A stretch of DNA of 64,000 nucleotides from Actinoplanes sp. TBRC 11911. GTDB taxonomy: Bacteria > Actinomycetota > Actinomycetes > Mycobacteriales > Micromonosporaceae. Position numbers and translations under genes: made by a program. Shown here piece after piece: positions 33,103 through 41,157 of the stretch. Within the stretch, counting starts at the first letter, position 1; every line of letters starts with the position of its first letter. The DNA is taken from NCBI RefSeq assembly GCF_012933445.1, contig NZ_JABBNC010000031.1, positions 1 to 64,000 on the forward strand. The letters are read 5' to 3'. Under the pieces are notes generated by a model, which saw nothing but the letters and a program-made list of their open reading frames with translations, was not told the DNA's origin and did not search any database.

Positions 33103-35544
33103 TCAGCGGTTCCGGTGCGGGAGCAGGCGCCGAGGGCTGAAGCGGGCCAGCTTCTCGCCGAAGCGGCCGCCCGCGGCCATCAACCGCGTGTTTCCCTCGG
33201 CCAGCGCCAACCGCCAGCGCAGCAGCACCGACGGCGGCATGATGACCGCGGCGATCCTGGTCCTGCGGTTCGCGGAGCGGGCCAGCCCCTTCCGCACCTG
33301 GGTCAGCGCCGACGTCAGCTCGGCACCCTGCAACGGCTTACGGGCGTATCGCGCCCGCTCCTCGGCCGACCCCAGCAACGTGGCGCCCTCGGCGGGCGAC
33401 GTCTGCAGGATCGCGTCCTTGATGAGGCGTTGAGCCGTCACCCGGGGCGTCTCGGACGGATCGACCGGGATGCGGAAGTCGGTCATCGTGTCCAGGAGTT
33501 CGTCCCAGGCCGCGTGGGCGTCCTCGCGAGCCCGGGTGGACGTCGCCGTCACCACCAGGTCCGGAGCGCCCGCCGACGAGACCACCGCCGGTGGCGCCGA
33601 CGGTGCCGTCGCGGCGTGCCGGCGGCGTCGCACCAGGAGCCGGCGCAACGCCGGTACCAGGAGCAGGGCGAGGATCAGAGCCGCGATGCCGACCGACCAC
33701 AGGCCTTTCGTCGAGGTGACCTCGGCACCCGTGCCACCCAGGTCGCTGCCGCCCAGATCGCCCTGACCGCGTTGCGGCAGGTCGCCCGCGCTCGGGCCGC
33801 CGGACGGCACCGCGCCGGGCAGCGCACCAGCCGTCGGACCGGTGGCGGCCGGCGTGGGAGCGTCCACGTCCGGTGCGTACGCCGCGCGCGACGAACCCAC
33901 CACCCCGGACGCCGGTGTGGCGTCGAACGGCACCCAGCCGAACCCGTCGAAGTAGACCTCGGTCCAGGCGTGAGCGTTGCGGTTGGTGAGCGTGTACGTC
34001 GTCCCGTCGCGGTCGTTGCCCTTGGTGAAGCCGAACGCCACCCGCGCCGGAATGCCGGCCTCGCGCACCATCCAGGCCAGCGCCGCCGCGTACTGCTGGC
34101 AGTAGCCGACCTTGTTCTGCAGGAAGGACGCGATCTCCGAGCTGCTGCCCGCCGGCTGCGTCGTCAGGCTGTAGCTGAAGCCGTTGTCCTTGGCGAAGTA
34201 GTTGTACAGCGCCCGCACCTTGTCGTACGGATTGCGGATGTTCGCGGTCAGCCTCTTGACCAGGTTGTCCACCGTCGCGTCCGGCGGCGTCGCCGTGTAC
34301 GCGTTGAGCAGCGGGCTGCCGTCGGGCAGCGGCGGCGACTGCCGCAGCAGCTGTGGCGAGTACTGCGCCCGCACGTAGTCGAAGGAGTACTTCTTGCCCT
34401 TCGTCGTGTTGCGGGTCGAGTAGATCACCTGCTGGTTGCGGTCGAAGCTCCAGCCGCCGCCGGCGTCGTTGACCTTCACCGTGTTGCTGTAGACCGGCAG
34501 CATGTTCTGCCGCAGGTTGTCGCTGACCTCGACGGTGGCGTGGTATTGCGGGTACCGCACGTCGGGGTTGACGCGCGGGTCGGGCAGGCCCCGGTCGAGC
34601 GGCTGGCCGCTCGGCGGGCGGCTGCCGAAGCCCTGCGTGGTGAGCTGGTCGGCGACCCCGAAACGCAGATAGTACGGATCGGGGTCGTTGGTGGTGACCT
34701 TGACCAGGTCGGTGACGCCGGTCTGGGTGAGCTGGCCGCTGAGCGCCGCGAACAGGTTGATCCGGCCGCCCCCGCCGGCGCCGGTGCCGTTCTGGCTGAT
34801 CCCCGAGCCGCTCTGGGTGAGCTGCGAGAGGAGCCCGCCGCTGATCGTCGGGACGAGCAACGGCAGCAGCACCGCGGCGGCCACGCCGATCACGCCGAGC
34901 CGCCGGCCCGCCGCCGCGAGCGGGGACGGTTCCCACACGTCGACATCCCGGCCGTCGCCGGTGAAGCGGCGCCCGAACCGGCGTACGCGATCCACGTGGT
35001 CGGAGACCAGGAGCCAGAGGAAACCGAAGGCGCCGATGATGAACGGCAGCACCGGCACGTCGTCGACGTACACCGCGACCGGAACCGAGTAGATCGCCAG
35101 CATCGGGAGGCCCGCCAGGGCCGGCCGGCGCGCCACCACGGTGAGCAGGTCGACCGCGATGGCGACCGCCCCGATGCCGAGGACCGTGACGAAGAGCAGG
35201 CCCTGCCGGTCGGGCACCGGGACCGCGTACTGCCGGGTGTCCTGCCCGGCCTGGGTGAAAAGATCACCGAAGTGCTCGAACGTGCGCGGGGTGGGGATCA
35301 GCACCTCGTGGCCGCTGGGGAACATCCAGGTGAGGGCGAGCAGCAGCACCACGATCATGCTGAGTGCCTGCGCCCAGACCGGGAACCGCAGCGTGCGGGC
35401 ACCGAGCGCGGCGCCGGCGACGAAGCCGACCGCCAGGATGCACTGGGCCAGCCACGTCCACGACTCGAAGATCGACGAGATCGGGGCGGCGGCGAGCAGT
35501 GTCGAACCCGCCGCGATCAGTCCGAGACGACGCCGGCCGGTCAT
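33103..35544 (-). CDS. TgpA-like membrane transglutaminase
   Basis: An 813-residue membrane protein. The N-terminal part (about 1-210, DUF3488) has six or so transmembrane segments. A periplasmic transglutaminase-like domain follows, with the catalytic Cys in NKVGYCQQYAAALAWMVREA, the His in RNAHAWTEVYFDGFG and the Asp in WVPFDATP. A linker, one more membrane segment (about 625-645) and a C-terminal DUF4129 region complete it. Together with DUF58 and MoxR it forms a conserved actinobacterial module whose role is probably cell envelope assembly. ATG 35544 overlaps the DUF58 stop as ATGA. Confidence 0.92.
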   Translation of the reverse strand: MTGRRRLGLIAAGSTLLAAAPISSIFESWTWLAQCILAVGFVAGAALGARTLRFPVWAQALSMIVVLLLALTWMFPSGHEVLIPTPRTFEHFGDLFTQAGQDTRQYAVPVPDRQGLLFVTVLGIGAVAIAVDLLTVVARRPALAGLPMLAIYSVPVAVYVDDVPVLPFIIGAFGFLWLLVSDHVDRVRRFGRRFTGDGRDVDVWEPSPLAAAGRRLGVIGVAAAVLLPLLVPTISGGLLSQLTQSGSGISQNGTGAGGGGRINLFAALSGQLTQTGVTDLVKVTTNDPDPYYLRFGVADQLTTQGFGSRPPSGQPLDRGLPDPRVNPDVRYPQYHATVEVSDNLRQNMLPVYSNTVKVNDAGGGWSFDRNQQVIYSTRNTTKGKKYSFDYVRAQYSPQLLRQSPPLPDGSPLLNAYTATPPDATVDNLVKRLTANIRNPYDKVRALYNYFAKDNGFSYSLTTQPAGSSSEIASFLQNKVGYCQQYAAALAWMVREAGIPARVAFGFTKGNDRDGTTYTLTNRNAHAWTEVYFDGFGWVPFDATPASGVVGSSRAAYAPDVDAPTPAATGPTAGALPGAVPSGGPSAGDLPQRGQGDLGGSDLGGTGAEVTSTKGLWSVGIAALILALLLVPALRRLLVRRRRHAATAPSAPPAVVSSAGAPDLVVTATSTRAREDAHAAWDELLDTMTDFRIPVDPSETPRVTAQRLIKDAILQTSPAEGATLLGSAEERARYARKPLQGAELTSALTQVRKGLARSANRRTRIAAVIMPPSVLLRWRLALAEGNTRLMAAGGRFGEKLARFSPRRLLPHRNR

Positions 35545-36839
35545 CGGATCACCCCGCTCACCGTCTCGGCCATCGCCGCACGCCACGCGAAACCGCTGGA
35601 GCCGCGTGCCGCGGCCGGCCAGAGCGCGGGCAGCGTCGCCCCGTGCGTGACCGGCACCGAACGCCAGCCGCTGTGGACCAGCGCGAGCGCGGCGGCGGCA
35701 TGCTCGGAGTCCGAGTCCTGCCGGTCGCCGGGCGGCATCGAGACCCAGGTGGCGCTGTCGATGGCGAACCCGATGCAGGTGGCACCGTTGCCGCGCAGCC
35801 CGGCCAGCAACTGCGCCTCGGCGGTGGTGAGCGAGCCGAACACGCCGATCACCAGGCCGCCGTCGGAACGCCGCCGCACCTGCTCGACCAGCACCGAGAT
35901 GTCGCCAGTGCTCTGTGTCCGCACGTCGGCCAGCGCGTCCAGCACGATGGTCTCGGCGGTGCCCTCGGTGGTGTCGATGTCCAGCCCCGAGCCGGTGACC
36001 AGGCGCAACTTGTATCCCGCCTGGCTCAGGTGCATCGCGATGCTGGCCGCGGCCGACACCGCCCACTCGAAGCTGGCGGTGGGGCCCTCGCCGCGATGCG
36101 CGGACGCCCGGTCGTCGAGGACCACCGTGGCCCGGCTCTCCCAGGGCTGCTCCTCACGGCGCACCATGAGCTCGCCGGTGCGGGCCGTGGACCGCCAGTG
36201 CACCCGGCGCAGGTCGTCGCCGCGCCGGTACTCCCGGGTCGCCGCGTCGTCCTCGCCGTGCACCGCGACCGAGCGGGCACGGCTGTCCCCGGTGCCCGCG
36301 TACTCCCCGGCGAGCCGCACCGTGGGCAGCGGATGCACCTGCGGGACCACGGTGAGGCGGTCGATGCTGGGGAACGAGCGGGTCAGCTCGCACAGGCCGA
36401 ACGGGTCGGTGAGGCGGACCACCAGGGGACCGATCGGATACCGGCCCCGCACGTCGGCCCGCACCGTGTACGCCACGGAACTGGCCTGATGTGCCCCCAG
36501 CCGCTCCAGCACCACCCGTGGGCGACTCCCCAAGGCGTACGGGAGACGGTCTTCCAAAAGCAGCGTGCCGGTGGGCAGCCGGGACATGTTCTGCAGGCGC
36601 AGGATGACCCGCGCGCTGGAGCCGACCGCGGCCCGGCCGGGCTCCAGCGAACGGGTGCAGGCCAGCTTGTACCGGCTGCGCCCGACGTAGGCGGCGGCGA
36701 GCAACGGCAGCGCCGCCAGCAGGATCGCCACCCGGAGCAGGTCGCGCTCGCCCAGGATGAACGCGGAGACGCCGGCCGCCGCGGCCGCCGCCAGGAAGGA
36801 CCGGCCACGCGTGGTCAATCCCCGCAAGGCCTCCCGCAT
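35541..36839 (-). CDS. DUF58 membrane protein
   Basis: A 432-residue DUF58 protein. Two N-terminal membrane segments (residues about 15-50) precede a conserved domain with RGRYPIGPLVVRLTDPFGL and the family signature REYRRGDDLRRVHWRSTART (about 200-219). The VWA-like C-terminal part includes TVVLDDRA with the usual metal-site Asp. It is the partner of the MoxR ATPase: the gene begins 1 nt after moxR and overlaps the transglutaminase gene. The precise function is not established. Confidence 0.92.
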   Translation of the reverse strand: MREALRGLTTRGRSFLAAAAAAGVSAFILGERDLLRVAILLAALPLLAAAYVGRSRYKLACTRSLEPGRAAVGSSARVILRLQNMSRLPTGTLLLEDRLPYALGSRPRVVLERLGAHQASSVAYTVRADVRGRYPIGPLVVRLTDPFGLCELTRSFPSIDRLTVVPQVHPLPTVRLAGEYAGTGDSRARSVAVHGEDDAATREYRRGDDLRRVHWRSTARTGELMVRREEQPWESRATVVLDDRASAHRGEGPTASFEWAVSAAASIAMHLSQAGYKLRLVTGSGLDIDTTEGTAETIVLDALADVRTQSTGDISVLVEQVRRRSDGGLVIGVFGSLTTAEAQLLAGLRGNGATCIGFAIDSATWVSMPPGDRQDSDSEHAAAALALVHSGWRSVPVTHGATLPALWPAAARGSSGFAWRAAMAETVSGVIR

Positions 36840-36840
36840 G

Positions 36841-37884
36841 TCAGCGCCCCCGTGACTCGTACTGGGCGCCGCCGGTGTTGCGGGTGTCGTACGGCGAACG
36901 GCTGCGCTCGTGCGGCAACGGCAGCCGGTGCACGATCTCGGCCACGATGGCGTCGGTGGTGCGCCGGTTCAGCTGCGCGTCCGCGGTCGGGATGATGCGG
37001 TGCGCGAGGACCGGCACGGCCAGCGCCTGCAGGTCGTCCGGCAGCACGTAGTCGCGGCCCTCCAGCGCGGCCACCGCCTTCGCGGTGCGGATGAGCTGAA
37101 GCGTCGACCGCGGCGAGCCGCCGAGACGGATCTCCGGCGCCTCGCGGGTCGCGGTGACCAGCGCGATCGCGTACTGCTGGACGGCGTCGGCCGCGTGCAC
37201 GTCGCGGACCGCGGCGATCATCCGGCGGACCAGCGCGGCGTCGGCCACCGCGCGCAGGTCGTTCAGCGGGTCGTGGGCACCGTGCCCGGTCAGCATGGCC
37301 AGCTCGGCCCGCGGGTCCGGGTAACCCATCGCGATACGGGCGGTGAACCGGTCGCGCTGCGCCTCGGGCAGCGGATAGGTCCCCTCCATCTCGATCGGGT
37401 TCTGGGTGGCGATCACCATGAACGGCGACTGCAGCTCATAGGTCGTGCCGTCGACCGTGACCTGCCGCTCCTCCATGGATTCGAGAAGGGCGGACTGGGT
37501 CTTGGGCGACGCGCGGTTGATCTCGTCGCCGACCACCAGGTTGGCGAAGACGGCTCCGGGCTTGAACTCGAAGTCGCGCGTCTCCTGGTTGTAGACGCTG
37601 ACGCCGGTCACGTCGCTGGGCAGCAGGTCGGGGGTGAACTGGATCCGGCGCACCGAACAGTCGATCGACCGCGCCAGCGCCTTGGCCAGCTTGGTCTTGC
37701 CGACGCCCGGCACGTCCTCGATCAGCAGGTGGCCCTCGGCCAGCAGGACGGCCAGCGCCAGCCGGACCGTCGCGCTCTTGCCCTCGATGACCTGTTCGAT
37801 GTTGGCCATGATGGCCTGCGTCGCGGCGCGAAAGTCCTCGGTCGGCATGGGTCCACCGGGCTCGTCCCAGGTCGGGGTTGTCAC
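36841..37884 (-). CDS. moxR: MoxR-family AAA+ ATPase
   Basis: A 347-residue MoxR ATPase. Walker A is EDVPGVGKTKLAKALARS (residues about 60-77), Walker B LVVGDEINRASPKTQSALLE, sensor 1 VIATQNPIEMEGTYPLPEAQ and a C-terminal lid domain with GGSPRSTLQLIRTAKAVAA. MoxR proteins act as chaperones with DUF58/VWA partners. GTG 37884 was preferred to ATG 37848 because a strong GGAGGAGG lies just upstream. It is the first gene of the operon moxR-DUF58-transglutaminase. Confidence 0.95.
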   Translation of the reverse strand: MTTPTWDEPGGPMPTEDFRAATQAIMANIEQVIEGKSATVRLALAVLLAEGHLLIEDVPGVGKTKLAKALARSIDCSVRRIQFTPDLLPSDVTGVSVYNQETRDFEFKPGAVFANLVVGDEINRASPKTQSALLESMEERQVTVDGTTYELQSPFMVIATQNPIEMEGTYPLPEAQRDRFTARIAMGYPDPRAELAMLTGHGAHDPLNDLRAVADAALVRRMIAAVRDVHAADAVQQYAIALVTATREAPEIRLGGSPRSTLQLIRTAKAVAALEGRDYVLPDDLQALAVPVLAHRIIPTADAQLNRRTTDAIVAEIVHRLPLPHERSRSPYDTRNTGGAQYESRGR

Positions 37885-38139
37885 GGGCCTCCTCCAAGTC
37901 GTTCTCGCCGCTTCCGGCATGAGGCCGCAGAAGATCGGCGAAGTGCGGCTGCGCCGCCATCCCCCACAGGTTAGCCCGATCACAGCAAACCGCCGACCCG
38001 GGCGGCGATGAGCGTCAACCGGACACAAATATCAAACGGGTAAAGAATCAGACATCAGTCTAGTTATATTTCCCGATGCGCAAGAGCATCAGCCATTGAC
38101 GGGTGTTCATCAAAACCCCTGGTCGAAAGGTGCTGAATT

Positions 38140-40989
38140 TTGCGACCATCGTCCGTTTCCCGCCGATTAGGTGCTGCCGCGGCGGGCACATTGTTGCTGG
38201 CCGGAGTCGCGTCCGCGCCGGCCTATGCGGCACCCCCCCCCACCCATGCCGCCGGCGGTCACGAACCGCAGCGCCGGGCCGACTACGACAGCCGTGAGAC
38301 GTTGAGCACGGAAGCCGCCGCGCCCGCCGCGACCCTGCGGGCACTGACGACGAACAATGCGACCGCCGCCAAGACGTTGCGTGACCAGCTCGGCGTCCAG
38401 GGAATCGTCGACATCGACCGCTCGACCGGGACGCCGCGCCGGGTCACCAAGCTGGACGGCTTCCTGACCGAACCCAGCCGCAAGAAGCCGGTCGACGTCG
38501 CGCTCGGCTATGTCAAAGCGCACCCGGAGATCTTCTTCCTGGACAACGCCGGCCTCAAGACCCTCAAACTGCGGCAGGACTACGTCGACATCGAGGGCAC
38601 CCACCACCTGAGCTTCATCCAAAGTGTCGCGGGCGTACCGGTTTTCGGTAATGGTCTCAAGGCGCACGTCACCAAGGACGGGCGTCTGCTGCAGATCGAC
38701 GGGGCTCCGCTGAAGTCGCTGCCCGCCACCGCCGGCAGCCCGGCGCTGAGTGCCCCGGCAGCCCGTACCGAAGCGGTCAAGGATGTGTTCGGCACGTCCG
38801 GCGCCCGGGTCACCAAGGCCGGGACCGATGTGGCCAGGACCACCACGTTCAGCGACGGCGGCAACGCCCAGCTCGTCTTCTTCAACACCGCGGCCGGCCC
38901 GCGCCTCGCCTGGCAGACGATCGCCATGGACGAGGGCTACCAGCACGTGGTCGACGCGGCGACCGGGCAGATCCTGTACCGGCACAGCATGGTCGAGTCG
39001 GACACCGGCGACGCGTTCGCCAACTACCCGGGCGCGCCCCAGGGCGGCACGCAGCGCACCGTCGACCTGCGGCGCTGGCTGCCGGACAATGCGCCGAACC
39101 TGAACGGCAACGTGGCGCACGTCTACTCGGACGTGAACGACGACAACGTCGCGAACCCCACCGAGGAGGTGCCGACCCAGGGCGGCCGGCGCGACTTCGA
39201 GTACCCGTTCACCGACTTCACCTCGACCGTCGGGGGCCGCTGCTCGGCCGCGTTCAAGTGCTCGTGGGACCCGAACACCCCGAACTCGTGGCAGGTCAAC
39301 CGCAAGCAGAACGCCGTCCAGATGATGTACTTCCTGGGCACCTGGCACGACCACCTGGCGGCGGCGCCGATCGGCTTCACCCGGGCGGCCGGCAACTTCG
39401 AGGCGCGTGACGGCGACGCCGTGCAGGCGCAGTCCGACGACGGCGCGAACACCGCGAACGGGCTGCCCGACATCAACCACGTCGACAACGCCAACATGAG
39501 CACCCCGCCGGACGGCATCGCGCCGACCATGCAGATGTACCTGTTCCTGCCGGACGACCTGTTCCTGGCGGGCAACTCGGGTGACGAGTCCGGTGTGGTC
39601 TACCACGAGTACACGCACGGTCTGTCCAACCGTCTCGTCGTGGACGCCAACGGCAACTCGACGCTCGGCGACGTCCAGGCCGGCTCGATGGGTGAGGCGT
39701 GGGGCGACTGGTACGGCTCCAGCTTCCTGGTCGACCAGGGCCTGGAGAAAGACACCAAGACCATCGGAGACGTACGCGTCGGCAAGTACGTGACGGCCGG
39801 CGACACCATCCGCACCGAGCCGCTGGACTGCACGGTCGGCGCGCCGGCCACCGTCTGCCCGGGCACCCCGGGAGCCGGTTCCGGCGGCTACACCTACGGT
39901 GACTTCGGCAAGATCATCGGCGGTCCGGAGGTGCACGCGGACGGCGAGATCTGGGCGCAGACCCTGTGGGACCTGCGCAAGGCGGTCGGCAGCACGAAGG
40001 CCGAGTCGCTGGTGACCCGGGCCATGGAGCTGTCCCCGGCGAACCCGTCGTTCCTGGACATGCGCAACTCGATCCTCGCCGCCGACCTCGTGGTCAGCCA
40101 CGGCAAGCTGCAGAAGACGATCTGGTCGGTGTTCGCCAAGCGCGGCATGGGCTTCTTCGCGGCCACCGTGGACGGCGACGACTCGCAGCCGGTCGAGGAC
40201 TTCACCATGCCGCCGTCGCCGAACACCCCGCGGGGCTCGCTGACCGGCAAGGTCACCGACCAGGACACCGGCGCTCCGGCGGCCGGTCTCACCGTCGGCT
40301 TCGGCGGGCACGCCTCCGGCTTCGCCAGCGATTACACCGCGATCACGCAGGCCGACGGCACCTACCGGATCGACGGCATCCTGCCCGGCACGTACGCGAA
40401 GGTCTTCGCTCGCGGCGCCGGATACGACACGGTCACCAAGACCCTGAAGATCAAGTCCCACACCACCCTGCGTACGGACTGGCAGGTGCGCCGTGACTGG
40501 GCGGCCTCCAGTGGTGGCGGAGCGGTGGTCAGTTTCACCGGCCCCGACTACACGGTGTTCGGGTGCGGTCCGGCCAAGCTGATCGACCAGTCGCAGGTCA
40601 ACGGCTGGGGCTCGGACGTGGCGGCGGCCGGCCAGCAGATCGTGCTGCGGTTGTCGGACGTCGTCGACGCCACCGACCTGGTGATCAACCCGTCCGCGAC
40701 CTGTGGTGACGACCCGACGGCGTCGACCGCCGGGTACCGGGTGGAGACGTCGGCGGACGGCACCACCTGGACGCTGGCGGCGACGGGCACCTTCCCGACC
40801 GGCACCGTCACGGCCACGTCGGTTCCGCTGAACGCGGGCACCGGCAACGGCATCGGTTTCGTCCGGTACACGATGCTGAACACGCAGGGCCAGGCCGCGG
40901 GTCTGTGCCCGGCGGGCCAGCCGCCGACGGTCAGCGGCTGCGTGTTCCAGGATTCGACCGAGCTCTCGGTCTACGGCTCGGCAAGCTGA
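38140..40989 (+). CDS. Secreted M36 (fungalysin-type) metalloprotease
   Basis: A 949-residue exported protease. A signal peptide (residues 1-31, ending in AYAAP) and an FTP/PepSY-type inhibitory propeptide (to about 250) precede the M36 catalytic domain. It has the zinc motif HEYTH (about 489-493) and the third ligand in GSMGEAWGDWYG (Glu about 520). After the catalytic domain come a carboxypeptidase regulatory-like domain (GSLTGKVTDQDTGAP, about 695-785) and a C-terminal domain with GYRVETSADGTTWTLAATG. TTG 38140 is the likely start, with GAAAGG 9 nt upstream. The sequence just upstream is unusually AT-rich for this window. Confidence 0.9.
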   Translation: MRPSSVSRRLGAAAAGTLLLAGVASAPAYAAPPPTHAAGGHEPQRRADYDSRETLSTEAAAPAATLRALTTNNATAAKTLRDQLGVQGIVDIDRSTGTPRRVTKLDGFLTEPSRKKPVDVALGYVKAHPEIFFLDNAGLKTLKLRQDYVDIEGTHHLSFIQSVAGVPVFGNGLKAHVTKDGRLLQIDGAPLKSLPATAGSPALSAPAARTEAVKDVFGTSGARVTKAGTDVARTTTFSDGGNAQLVFFNTAAGPRLAWQTIAMDEGYQHVVDAATGQILYRHSMVESDTGDAFANYPGAPQGGTQRTVDLRRWLPDNAPNLNGNVAHVYSDVNDDNVANPTEEVPTQGGRRDFEYPFTDFTSTVGGRCSAAFKCSWDPNTPNSWQVNRKQNAVQMMYFLGTWHDHLAAAPIGFTRAAGNFEARDGDAVQAQSDDGANTANGLPDINHVDNANMSTPPDGIAPTMQMYLFLPDDLFLAGNSGDESGVVYHEYTHGLSNRLVVDANGNSTLGDVQAGSMGEAWGDWYGSSFLVDQGLEKDTKTIGDVRVGKYVTAGDTIRTEPLDCTVGAPATVCPGTPGAGSGGYTYGDFGKIIGGPEVHADGEIWAQTLWDLRKAVGSTKAESLVTRAMELSPANPSFLDMRNSILAADLVVSHGKLQKTIWSVFAKRGMGFFAATVDGDDSQPVEDFTMPPSPNTPRGSLTGKVTDQDTGAPAAGLTVGFGGHASGFASDYTAITQADGTYRIDGILPGTYAKVFARGAGYDTVTKTLKIKSHTTLRTDWQVRRDWAASSGGGAVVSFTGPDYTVFGCGPAKLIDQSQVNGWGSDVAAAGQQIVLRLSDVVDATDLVINPSATCGDDPTASTAGYRVETSADGTTWTLAATGTFPTGTVTATSVPLNAGTGNGIGFVRYTMLNTQGQAAGLCPAGQPPTVSGCVFQDSTELSVYGSAS

Positions 40990-40992
40990 CGC

Positions 40993-41028
40993 GATACCGG
41001 TCGCCGCCTTCCGGCGGCGGCCGGTATC
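40993..41028 (+). terminator. Strong hairpin ending the M36 gene, overlapping the leuS promoter
   Basis: A 16-bp stem (40993-41008 with 41013-41028) with one G-T pair and a TTCC loop follows the protease stop by 4 nt. The -10 box of the leuS leader (41025-41030) lies in its right arm. No U-tract follows. Confidence 0.8.
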
Positions 41029-41030
41029 AT
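41025..41030 (+). promoter_or_regulatory. -10 box for the leuS leader transcript
   Basis: TATCAT ends 7 nt before the ATG of a short leader peptide at 41038. No Shine-Dalgarno precedes the ATG, so the leader mRNA is probably leaderless, which suits direct ribosome entry for attenuation. Confidence 0.55.
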
Positions 41031-41037
41031 CCAGGGC

Positions 41038-41088
41038 ATGGCCCGGCAGTTCCTCCTTCTTAGCCGGCCGTGCTGCCCCTGCCGATAG
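41038..41088 (+). CDS. leuS leader peptide
   Basis: A 16-codon open frame, MARQFLLLSRPCCPCR, contains three consecutive Leu codons (CTC CTT CTT, 41053-41061) just before a hairpin pair and an intrinsic terminator ahead of leuS. Runs of codons for the amino acid concerned are the mark of ribosome-mediated attenuation: low charged tRNA-Leu would stall the ribosome here and let transcription proceed into leuS. The three Cys near the end have no evident role. It has its own -10 box. Recognised from codon content and position only. Confidence 0.7.
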   Translation: MARQFLLLSRPCCPCR

Positions 41089-41132
41089 ACGGGCACAGCA
41101 CGGCGATCCCCTCCTGAGCGAGGGGATTTTTT
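41067..41132 (+). promoter_or_regulatory. leuS transcription attenuator: pause hairpin and terminator
   Basis: The first hairpin pairs GCCGTGCTGCCC (41067-41078) with GGGCACAGCACGGC (41091-41104) with a 2-nt bulge; it starts 5 nt after the Leu codons. The terminator stem ATCCCCTC (41106-41113) / GAGGGGAT (41120-41127) has a 6-nt loop and a run of T residues to 41132. This is the only terminator in the window with a clear U-tract. The competing antiterminator pairing is not obvious by eye. Confidence 0.75.
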
Positions 41133-41157
41133 GTGTCCGCGACATACCGAAGACGAG

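Noticed and set aside
33115..36489. An 1124-codon plus-strand frame opposite the transglutaminase and DUF58 genes
   Set aside because: The minus-strand genes have catalytic motifs, membrane segments and ATGA overlaps; the plus frame has no domain or ribosome binding site.
38167..41145. A 992-codon minus-strand frame opposite the M36 protease
   Set aside because: It is antisense to a protease with signal peptide and HEYTH motif and has no recognisable content.
41131..41157. TTG start for leuS at 41131
   Set aside because: It lies in the U-tract of the attenuator terminator; the ATG at 41158 begins the conserved protein.
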